Below are positions 45,314 to 52,158 of a stretch of DNA of 52,158 nt, piece by piece. How positions within the stretch are numbered: the stretch's first letter is position 1; each line of letters begins with the position of its first letter. The stretch covers positions 27,640 to 79,797 of the forward strand of contig DEML01000101.1 in the NCBI GenBank assembly GCA_002359185.1. The letters run 5' to 3'. The translations under genes were made by a program, and so were the position numbers. Source of the DNA: Planctomycetaceae bacterium UBA2671 (GTDB taxonomy: Bacteria > Planctomycetota > Planctomycetia > Planctomycetales > Planctomycetaceae). The notes below the pieces were generated by a model, which was given only the letters and a program-made list of their open reading frames with translations, was not told where the DNA came from and did no database searches.

Positions 45314-45580
45314 ATGAGTGCTCAGCCAAACTGCTCGGATTGTAACGAACCCATGGAACTTGGATTTATTCCAGATGCTTCCAACATGATTGTCATGCAA
45401 ACTCAATGGCATCCAGGAACACCAAAAGATGTGAAATTTCTCGGTTTCAATCCGCCGACATTCATGGGTAAAGAAGTCCCGGCCATCTATCACGATGCCG
45501 AACAGATGCTTCCCATCTCCGCTTACCGTTGCTCCCGATGTGGCATTCTGAAATTTATCGCAAACAAAATTGAGAATTGA
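45314..45580 (+). CDS. Small zinc-ribbon-like protein (PF20097-like)
   Basis: 88 aa. Two Cys pairs, CSDCNEPMELGFIP and RCSRCGILKF, sit at either end of a compact domain with a conserved WHPGTPKDVKFLGF centre. This matches the small planctomycete zinc-ribbon family I recall as PF20097, which has no known function. ATG 45314 is chosen. It lies between divergent sulfatase genes. Confidence 0.72.
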   Translation: MSAQPNCSDCNEPMELGFIPDASNMIVMQTQWHPGTPKDVKFLGFNPPTFMGKEVPAIYHDAEQMLPISAYRCSRCGILKFIANKIEN

Positions 45581-45610
45581 ATATTAATTATACAGAAAGC
45601 GTAATCGCAC

Positions 45611-47086
45611 ATGGAGAATTCCAATACGATTCAACTTCTTGCGAAAACATATTCGGATAATCTCCAAACATTATTAAATCAAATGTTTTACCAATTGATC
45701 CTGCAAACCATGTTTCTCTTCGCTGTTATTGCTCTCCAACTCAATACTTCGCAGTTACTTTCTGCCGAACAGCCATCGCGTCCGAACATTGTCATGATCC
45801 TTGCCGATGACCAGTCGTATCGCGATTTCGGCTTCATGGGCAATACGCTGGTTCACACCCCCCATCTGGATCAACTCGCAGCCAAGTCTGCCCGGTTTCC
45901 GAATGGTTATGTTCCGATGTCTGTCTGCCGACCTTCGCTGGCGACATTGCTGACGGGCCTATATCCGCATCAGCATGGCATTCACTTCAATCATCCTCCA
46001 CCCGGGTTGAACCCAATGCGAGAGATGACGGCAGAGGAGTATCGAGCAACACGTGCCAAAGCAGAACACTTGATACGAGATGTGCCGACTCTCCCCAGAC
46101 TTTTGACAGATATCGGTTATGTCTCATTCCAGGCAGGAAAGCATTGGGAAGGAGATTTCCAAAACGCAGGTTTCACACATGGCATGACAACCGGATTACC
46201 AGCAGATATTTCCGATGCAATCCACGGCACCCGGGAGCAGAAAAATGGAGAATGGGTCGCGCATGGTAATGGCGATGCCGGACTGGTAATTGGCCGGACG
46301 ACAATGCAACCCGTTACCGATTTCATAGCCAAGAATGCCGAATCTCCTTTTTTCCTCTGGTACGCCCCGTTCCTGCCTCACACCCCATTCGACGCCCCTC
46401 AGGAATTTAATGATTGCTACGCAGATCGAGATGTCCCCGATTACCTTCTGCCCTATTATGCAGAAATCGCGAGATTCGATGATACCGTGGGGCAATTGCT
46501 TAACTGCCTCGATCAGCACAATCTTCGCGAGCAGACAATGATCGTTTTTGTATCCGACAATGGTTTTCGTCCGGATGCCAGTGGAAAACCGAAGCAGGAC
46601 AGTCGATCAAAATTATCCAGCGATGAAGATGGCCTGCGTACGCCAATCCTGCTGAACTGGCCCGGCGTCATTTTGCCTGCGGAATTTTCTCAGCTTGTGC
46701 AATCGATTGATATGATTCCAACGATTTTGGACAGTGTGGGATTGTCTGAAAAAGTGACTTCCCAAATGCAGGGGAGGAATTTATTACCAGCCGTGACAGG
46801 CAACGCAGAACTGCCGGATCGCCCTGCTTTCGGAGCCATCTATCCGAATGATGCCGATGTTCTGGGAAAACCTGAATTACATGCCAGAGGGGTGTGGGTG
46901 CGAGCCGGAAACTATAAACTGATTCTGCCGGGCAATGGAAAGCAACGCCTTTCGCCAGCACTCTATGATTTACAGAGTGATCCCGAGGAGAATCAAAATC
47001 TGATTCACAATCCCGATTACTTACCGCAGAAAACACAATTGACGCAGTTGCTCAAAGAGTGGTGGCCCGCAGGGTTTCATCACTGA
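45611..47086 (+). CDS. Sulfatase with atypical CRPSL site
   Basis: 491 aa. Sulfatase fold with NIVMILADDQSYRDFGFMG, HTPHLDQLAAKS and VFVSDNGFRPD. The formylglycine site reads SVCRPSLATLLTG: Cys and Pro are kept but the usual Arg of C-x-P-x-R is Leu. The signal peptide is preceded by about 30 extra residues, so the true start may be ATG 45683 or 45710. It is followed 42 bp later by a TIM-barrel protein, probably in one unit. Confidence 0.85.
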   Translation: MENSNTIQLLAKTYSDNLQTLLNQMFYQLILQTMFLFAVIALQLNTSQLLSAEQPSRPNIVMILADDQSYRDFGFMGNTLVHTPHLDQLAAKSARFPNGYVPMSVCRPSLATLLTGLYPHQHGIHFNHPPPGLNPMREMTAEEYRATRAKAEHLIRDVPTLPRLLTDIGYVSFQAGKHWEGDFQNAGFTHGMTTGLPADISDAIHGTREQKNGEWVAHGNGDAGLVIGRTTMQPVTDFIAKNAESPFFLWYAPFLPHTPFDAPQEFNDCYADRDVPDYLLPYYAEIARFDDTVGQLLNCLDQHNLREQTMIVFVSDNGFRPDASGKPKQDSRSKLSSDEDGLRTPILLNWPGVILPAEFSQLVQSIDMIPTILDSVGLSEKVTSQMQGRNLLPAVTGNAELPDRPAFGAIYPNDADVLGKPELHARGVWVRAGNYKLILPGNGKQRLSPALYDLQSDPEENQNLIHNPDYLPQKTQLTQLLKEWWPAGFHH

Positions 47087-47128
47087 TACAGATTCTTTTC
47101 GATCAATTCTAAATAGCTGGAACTCAAC

Positions 47129-48055
47129 ATGAATATTCAAAACGATCCTCTCTCACGCAGAGCCTTTTGTGGTGCAATGACTGCAAGTCTGGCGGCTGCG
47201 TTATTACCCGGTTCTTCCCAGGCCGCTACCAATGACTTCAAATTGAAGTACCTTGTTGGCTCCTGCATGTATGGTTACAAACCACTCGCAGAGATCATCG
47301 CCGAAGTTCCCAAAACCGGTTCTAATGCCATCGACCTCTGGCCGATGGTGCATGGCAACCAGAGAGAGCAGGTCGATGAGATTGGTGTCGAAAAAACACG
47401 AGAGCTGCTCAAACAGCACAATGTTCAACTCGGGTGCATTACCCAGTATAAACTTGGTCCCTTCGGTTTGCAGGATGAGATGCGATTCGCCAACTCGTTT
47501 GGCTGCCAGACAATGGTGACGGGCGGCAAAGGTCCACGCGGGTTGACTGGCAGCGATCTGAAAAAAGCGGTGACCACATTCATTGAAGAATTAAAACCGC
47601 ATCTTGAAGTCGCTGAAGAAACCGGAGTCACGATTGCCATCGAAAATCATGGAAACAATTTGATCGAATCCCCAGATTCCCTCAAATGGCTGGCGGAATT
47701 ACGACCGTCAAAAAATCTGGGAATCGCACTCGCTCCGTATCATCTGCCGCAGGATCCAGAACTGCTGGCTCAACTGATCCGCGACCTCGATGATTCGATA
47801 TCCGTCTTTTATGCCTGGCAGCACGGCATGGGCTGCATGACCAAACTACCTAAAGAACAGGAACTCCTGCAACTGCCAGGACGAGGCACCCTCGATTTTG
47901 GCCCCCTCCTGGCAGCATTGAAATCGATTCAATACTCAGGCTGGACCGAAATCTTCATGCACCCGGTCCCCCGCGGCGTTCCAATTCTCGAAGAGACTTC
48001 AGCCGTGACTGCAGAAATTAACGGGTCACGAGAATATCTCAATAAAATGCTATAA
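47129..48055 (+). CDS. Sugar isomerase/epimerase-like TIM-barrel protein, Tat-exported
   Basis: 308 aa. N-terminus LSRRAFCGAMTASLAAALLPG is a twin-arginine signal. The body is an AP-endonuclease-2/xylose-isomerase-like barrel: AIDLWPMVHGNQ, LGCITQYKLG, VTIAIENHGNNLIES with the metal-binding Glu/His, LGIALAPYHL and the late GRGTLDFGPLL, WTEIFMHP. Such proteins act on sugars or sugar acids. Adjacent to a sulfatase, so perhaps part of sulfated-glycan breakdown. Confidence 0.83.
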   Translation: MNIQNDPLSRRAFCGAMTASLAAALLPGSSQAATNDFKLKYLVGSCMYGYKPLAEIIAEVPKTGSNAIDLWPMVHGNQREQVDEIGVEKTRELLKQHNVQLGCITQYKLGPFGLQDEMRFANSFGCQTMVTGGKGPRGLTGSDLKKAVTTFIEELKPHLEVAEETGVTIAIENHGNNLIESPDSLKWLAELRPSKNLGIALAPYHLPQDPELLAQLIRDLDDSISVFYAWQHGMGCMTKLPKEQELLQLPGRGTLDFGPLLAALKSIQYSGWTEIFMHPVPRGVPILEETSAVTAEINGSREYLNKML

Positions 48056-48369
48056 GAGTGCAGTAGGGTGCGTCCTGACGCACCAGTTTCGAGGTGGGAT
48101 AAAATTTGAACCACAGATAAACCCATTGCGGCGTAGCCACAACCAATCACCAGCAACTGAAGAAAATAAACCGCCAAGTCGCCAAGGAAAACAAGAAGAT
48201 TTTCAATCAATAATTTTAGAACCACGAAGGCACAAAGAGATTTAGAACTCTTGAAAATCAATAAAAAACTTGAAAATCTCGGTGACCTCTGAGGCTTAAA
48301 TTTGAAGCACCGCAATCTGTGTGAATCCGTGACAAAGTCATAAAAAACGAAAAAACTGAAACCGACTCC
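48056..48369. repeat. 314-bp mosaic of dispersed repeats
   Basis: GGTGCGTC-CT-GACGCACC hairpin at 48067-48084; a TTGAACCACAGATAAAC fragment of the 24227 family at 48106; CCGCCAAGTCGCCAAGG at 48171; ACCACGAAGGCACAAAGAG at 48221; a TCGGTGACCTCTGAGGC piece near 48279; and AATCTGTGTGAATCCGTGAC at 48313. No gene is seen. Confidence 0.6.
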
Positions 48370-50220
48370 ATGCTTAAAAATTACCTTATCGCTCTCATTG
48401 TGTTTTTCAGCATTTGCTCAAATGTAACTATCGCCCAATCAAATTTCTGGCCAGATCCCACTTCCAATGAAGTCCTGCCCTATGAAACGACAGGCTTGAT
48501 TAACGGCCCGCTCTTAGGCAGACCCGCTGATGATGCAGTCAGACTGTGGATTCAAACCGGAGAACCCGTAGACTTCGAAGTCCTGTACTCAGAACATCTT
48601 CCCCTGAATGATCAAACTCCAAAAGTCTCCGGTCGAACAATCGCCGAGGCTGCCAATACGGGGATCGTGGATCTTACCGATCTCAAGTCGAACACTCGTT
48701 ATTATTGTGGGGTTCGCATTCAGAACATGCTGGCTGATTTGCGAGAATCGATTGATGATCCCTGGCCTTCCTTTCGCACACTGCCAAACTCAGGTGATGC
48801 CAAAGACGCGATGTATAATCCGGAAGGAGTCTTTAATGTCCGATTTGCTGTCGGACATTGTGCCTCACAGGCTCCAGTCGAATCGGGAGGACAATACGCC
48901 AGCACTCCGGCTTACACAACATTGCTCAGGCAGCATGCCGATGAGGCAATGTTCGCGATTGTCAACGGCGATATCATCTATGAAGCCGAGCGGGATGGAA
49001 CGCTCGAAGGTGTTCGGAAAAACTACGAACTCTATTTTTCACGGGGGCGTTCCTTCTCAAAACTTTTTCGAAATGTGCCGGGATTGTTCACGTTCGATGA
49101 TCATGATGTCGGCTGGGATATTCACGGGTGTGGGGAAATTGGTCTGAAAGAGGGGCCGCATTTGATCCGCGATATCGGTCTTCAAGGCTATCGGGATTTC
49201 ATCGGCTGGGCTAATTATTCAGGTCCGCAAACCGGTCGCTTGCGGTTTGGCAAAGCCGAGATGAAGTCCGGCTCCGATATCCTTTTCGATCCTCAGGCCG
49301 ACTTTTCCAATCTGGATCCTCAAACGGTCAGCACGATCCATCTGGGAAATTTCACGCGTGAGGCAAAATCTCCCAAGCGGCAGAATCAGGCTCCTAAAAA
49401 CTCCGGGGTTTATGGCCTGGTCGAAGTGATCGATGCTCAACACCTGAAAATTACCCCAGCCGCTCGGGTTGATGAGGAAATCCCTTATAGTATTGGCATG
49501 CATCATTACTATGACTGGCAGGTTTCAAACTGTCATTTCTTCGCGCTCGATACCCGAGGCGAACGATCCAATCGGAATCCCAAAAACCGCGAGGATCCGA
49601 GTCTGTTCATCCTGGGGCCTGCTCAGGAAAAGTGGCTCATTGATGGCATGCAGAACACACAGGCCGAGTTCATTTTTCTGATTTCTCCCGATCCCTGGAT
49701 GGTGTATCACACAGCCGCTCATGTGAGCAAAGAACCGGGAGCCGATAAAGACGACAAGGGCGATGGCTTCCCCTCGTTTGTCCATCAGCGAGAGAAACTT
49801 CTGGAAATCATGGATCAAATCAAGAAGCCGATCATGATTTTTACCGGCGATGTCCATGCTTCCGCTTCAATCAAAATCACGGACAATATCTGGGAAATGA
49901 TGTGCGGCCCTCTCGGCTCGACAGGACACCCTCTCGGAACGCTCGGTAACCCTCCCACAGGAGGAAAATGGTCGAGCATGGGACGAGAGGTGGAAATGCG
50001 GTGGGTGGCAGGATTCCCGAACAACTTGCCCTATCAGCGCATCAGAAATACATTTTATGGAATGGTGCAGGTCAACAATGTACTGAAAGTTGCCTCACCT
50101 GAAGGAAATCAACCTCAGTGGACAGCCTACGAGGAGCCAACCGTTACCATTCGCTGGCACGATGGCTATAATGGTTCGCTGATATACGCAGAAACAATCT
50201 CCACCATGGATGCCCGTTAA
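48370..50220 (+). CDS. PhoD-family alkaline phosphatase
   Basis: 616 aa with signal peptide (about 4-24). PhoD elements: an N-terminal fibronectin-like domain, then VRFAVGHCASQ, the metal sites NGDIIYEAERDG and FTFDDHDVGWDIHG, and later IFTGDVHASAS with the closing histidine. PhoD enzymes are Ca/Fe-dependent secreted phosphomonoesterases and diesterases. It is large for the family owing to insertions around 300-360. The ATG lacks a clear ribosome site. Likely its own unit. Confidence 0.88.
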   Translation: MLKNYLIALIVFFSICSNVTIAQSNFWPDPTSNEVLPYETTGLINGPLLGRPADDAVRLWIQTGEPVDFEVLYSEHLPLNDQTPKVSGRTIAEAANTGIVDLTDLKSNTRYYCGVRIQNMLADLRESIDDPWPSFRTLPNSGDAKDAMYNPEGVFNVRFAVGHCASQAPVESGGQYASTPAYTTLLRQHADEAMFAIVNGDIIYEAERDGTLEGVRKNYELYFSRGRSFSKLFRNVPGLFTFDDHDVGWDIHGCGEIGLKEGPHLIRDIGLQGYRDFIGWANYSGPQTGRLRFGKAEMKSGSDILFDPQADFSNLDPQTVSTIHLGNFTREAKSPKRQNQAPKNSGVYGLVEVIDAQHLKITPAARVDEEIPYSIGMHHYYDWQVSNCHFFALDTRGERSNRNPKNREDPSLFILGPAQEKWLIDGMQNTQAEFIFLISPDPWMVYHTAAHVSKEPGADKDDKGDGFPSFVHQREKLLEIMDQIKKPIMIFTGDVHASASIKITDNIWEMMCGPLGSTGHPLGTLGNPPTGGKWSSMGREVEMRWVAGFPNNLPYQRIRNTFYGMVQVNNVLKVASPEGNQPQWTAYEEPTVTIRWHDGYNGSLIYAETISTMDAR

Positions 50221-50271
50221 GAGTTTTCATTAATCATAAATTCAGTAACTATTTTGATAAGGTTGACGCTC

Positions 50272-50859
50272 ATGTCTCAGGAAAAAGTACTCATTATTAT
50301 TGGTGATGCCGCTGAAACGCTCGACACGATGTATCCTTTTTATCGACTGATCGAAGCCGGATTCAAACCCGTCGTTGCAGCTCCCGAAAAGCGGAAGTAT
50401 CAGATGGTGATGCATGAAGTGAAGCCCGGCTGGACCATCACTAAAGAATGGGAAGGCTACACGATTGACGCCGAAGTCAGCTTTTCAGAGATCAATCCCG
50501 AGGAATATGCAGGCATCATGTTCTCCGGTGGACGAGCTCCCGAATATATTCGCTACGATGAAGACCTCGTGCGAGTCACGCGTCACTTCTTCGATGCTGG
50601 CAAGCCAATCGCCAGCGTTTGTCACGGTGTGGAAATTCCTGCCTATGCCGACTGTGTTCGCGACCGTCGCATGGCCACCGTCCCCAAGTGTAAATTTGAC
50701 CTCGAAGTCTGCGGCGGCATTTTTGTCAACGAAGCCTGCGTCATCGACGGCAACCTGATCAGCGGCCGAACCTTCCACGACAACGGCCACTATCTCGGCC
50801 CCTGGATCAAACTCCTAGAAGAAGCCCGTGCCAATAAAGGAACTCCAGTCAAAGCTTGA
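50272..50859 (+). CDS. DJ-1/PfpI family protein, second copy
   Basis: 195 aa. Nucleophile Cys117 in ASVCHG, acidic residue Glu15 and SGGRAPEYIRY, the same GGRAPEY motif as the protein at 22649; the two are clearly related but differ widely elsewhere. Activity not determined. ATG 50272 with AAGG upstream is preferred over TTG 50254. It converges with the coiled-coil protein gene. Confidence 0.87.
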   Translation: MSQEKVLIIIGDAAETLDTMYPFYRLIEAGFKPVVAAPEKRKYQMVMHEVKPGWTITKEWEGYTIDAEVSFSEINPEEYAGIMFSGGRAPEYIRYDEDLVRVTRHFFDAGKPIASVCHGVEIPAYADCVRDRRMATVPKCKFDLEVCGGIFVNEACVIDGNLISGRTFHDNGHYLGPWIKLLEEARANKGTPVKA

Positions 50860-50882
50860 GGGTGTTGTGCATATGCCATAAG

Positions 50883-50946
50883 GTAGTTCCAGTTGTAGTT
50901 CCAGTTATTGAAGAAGGATGGTTATTCAGTAACGAATAACCATCCT
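50883..50946. terminator. Tandem repeat and bidirectional hairpin
   Basis: Two copies of GTAGTTCCAGTT at 50883-50906, then a perfect 13-bp stem AGGATGGTTATTC / GAATAACCATCCT with 6-nt loop (50915-50946) between convergent genes. No strong T tract on either side; a bidirectional terminator is likely. Confidence 0.55.
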
Positions 50947-50995
50947 GTAATTCCTCAGATGTTAAGGAGTTTCGTATTTTTAAACGAAATTCTCT

Positions 50996-52087
50996 CTACC
51001 ATTCAAGCTTTTCTTCAAATGACTTAGGGGTAGAGTCATTCAAGGATGAGTCGAGTTCACTCGATTTCTTTTCAATTACTTCAGGCTGCTCGTTGAGGGG
51101 AGTGGGAGCTTTTTCTACAAAGTTGATGTGCTTCACATTGTTAACTGGCAGTGTTTGAGGGGCAGATTGTTGTTGATCAAACTGATTCATTAATCGAGCT
51201 CGTCGTTCCAGAAACAATTTGGTTTCCTGTTCTCTGGCCAGTTGGGCACACATAGTTTCCATGGCTTTTAAGCGTTCGTTGAGTTCGGTGACTTCCTGGC
51301 ATTTTTGCTGGTATTGACTTTCGATAGCAGGTTTCCGTGCAGCCTGCTTCATTTCAATTTGCAATTGCAGTTTAGCGATTTCTCTCTGCAGCATTTCCTC
51401 TTCGGATTCATATCTCACATTTTGAGTTGGCTGGAGGTAACTTTGATGAGGATGTTGTGTTTGCCCCATGAGAGCGTCTTGAACACAGCGTTCCAGCTGC
51501 TCCAGTTTTTTACGCATTTCTTCTTTTTCCAGACGCTCCTGCTCCAACTGATCGAGCAGTGTTCGTTCGACATTAAAATCTGCCTGTCCCTGAGTATTGA
51601 ATGAATTCATGGTACCATACATTCCCTGTTGCTGGAGCAGGGCAGCATTGGAGGTCGTCATAAAAGTTCCATTAACATTGACCAGTTGACCGCCAGGATT
51701 AATCTGACCGAATATCGCAGGTTGACCTGCGACATAGGGAGCGCGCGAACTGTCAACAAAGACTTCAGCATCTCGTCGAAAACGGAAGAAACTGGGCAAC
51801 TGTAAAGTCGGAAATTCGAGCTTCAACTCTGGAAAGCGAAGCGAGAATCCTCGAACACCTATTGAACCGGATTCACCAGCGACATCCCCAGAAGGTTGTC
51901 CATTGGCAAAGACACCCTGTTGGGCCATCTGAGGATAAACAGGTGGGGGAGGCGTCTGGACGCATCCACAATTTGAGTCTGCACAATAACCGGACGCGCA
52001 CGGTTGCTGGGCCATGGTTGTATTGGTGACATTCGCTGTCACAAGGCTGGCAGCTGCCAGAATTCCTGCTATTTTGAACTGAAACAT
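50996..52087 (-). CDS. Secreted coiled-coil protein, unknown function
   Basis: 363 aa. A signal peptide (cleavage after about TMAQQ, residue 28) precedes a Cys/Pro-rich stretch CASGYCADSNCGCV and PPPPVYPQ. A beta-rich part (75-135) follows, with RFPELKLEFPTLQLP. Two long coiled coils at about 170-210 and 225-310 are Gln/Glu/Arg-rich. The C-terminal 45 residues are acidic and disordered. No known family. It could be a cell-surface or envelope scaffold. The start is ATG 52087, 71 bp from the window end. Confidence 0.7.
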   Translation of the reverse strand: MFQFKIAGILAAASLVTANVTNTTMAQQPCASGYCADSNCGCVQTPPPPVYPQMAQQGVFANGQPSGDVAGESGSIGVRGFSLRFPELKLEFPTLQLPSFFRFRRDAEVFVDSSRAPYVAGQPAIFGQINPGGQLVNVNGTFMTTSNAALLQQQGMYGTMNSFNTQGQADFNVERTLLDQLEQERLEKEEMRKKLEQLERCVQDALMGQTQHPHQSYLQPTQNVRYESEEEMLQREIAKLQLQIEMKQAARKPAIESQYQQKCQEVTELNERLKAMETMCAQLAREQETKLFLERRARLMNQFDQQQSAPQTLPVNNVKHINFVEKAPTPLNEQPEVIEKKSSELDSSLNDSTPKSFEEKLEW

Positions 52088-52158
52088 TGATAAATCCTTT
52101 TAATACTCACTCATCATGAATAATTGTTAACAGTGTAAGTTCGACTTTCGCACTTTTA

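Overview
The window looks like a chromosomal segment of a planctomycete, probably in the Planctomycetaceae (Gimesia/Rubinisphaera-like), at roughly 48-50% GC. The reasons are family content: a DUF1080/propeller/cytochrome fusion with a C-terminal CxxCH domain of the Pirellula/Verrucomicrobium type, a DUF1501-DUF1800 pair, two sulfatases, a Tat-exported TIM-barrel protein, a PhoD phosphatase, a divergent mreBCD set, several planctomycete-type secreted proteins of unknown role, and a chlamydia-like class Ic ribonucleotide reductase. No rRNA, tRNA, CRISPR array, transposase or prophage was found.

Layout. 1-5.6 kb, minus strand: secreted esterase, HtrA protease, RibBA, an ECF-like sigma factor and a radical-SAM protein with unusual cysteine spacing. 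5.8-7.7 kb, plus strand: two tandem pilin-like proteins with a Cys/Asp tail, each with a terminator, then an SRAP (YedK-like) protein. 7.8-13 kb, minus strand: mreB-mreC-mreD (listed 3' to 5'), a small His/Asp-rich protein and recJ. 13.4-24.2 kb: the large DUF1080 fusion, ptsI, a Flp pilin, a membrane protein, glucokinase, a lipoprotein, a DJ-1/PfpI protein and a Gfo/Idh-like protein. 24.6-29.2 kb, minus strand: DUF1501, DUF1800 and a large secreted protein. 29.4-30.6 kb: a membrane glycosyltransferase. 30.9-36.6 kb, minus strand: the nrdA-nrdB operon with a two-gene cassette between the two genes. 37-38.8 kb: YkgJ and EpmA. 39-42 kb, minus strand: two paralogous lipoproteins, DUF2752 and an OmpH-like lipoprotein. 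42.4-52.1 kb: renalase-like flavoprotein, sulfatases, sugar isomerase-like protein, PhoD, DJ-1/PfpI and a coiled-coil secreted protein.

The most striking region is nrdAB. The beta subunit lacks the radical tyrosine and has the Glu/Phe signature of the Mn/Fe class Ic enzymes. Its promoter carries tandem NrdR-type boxes overlapping a good -35/-10 pair, about 440 nt upstream of nrdA. Between nrdA and nrdB sits a cassette of a four-helix-bundle (S23/IVP-type) gene plus dinD. The cassette is bounded by inverted copies of a 30-bp array of degenerate 7-nt units (CGGGTTT-like). This resembles a small mobile or repeat-associated module and is the best candidate here for an undescribed system. A second, unrelated period-7 array lies upstream of mreB.

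Intergenic regions are rich in palindromic repeats from several families, some within operons. A 48-49 nt element with conserved ends and a variable middle occurs just downstream of both the flp pilin and nrdB. All functional calls rest on reading sequence and motifs by eye; no database search was run.
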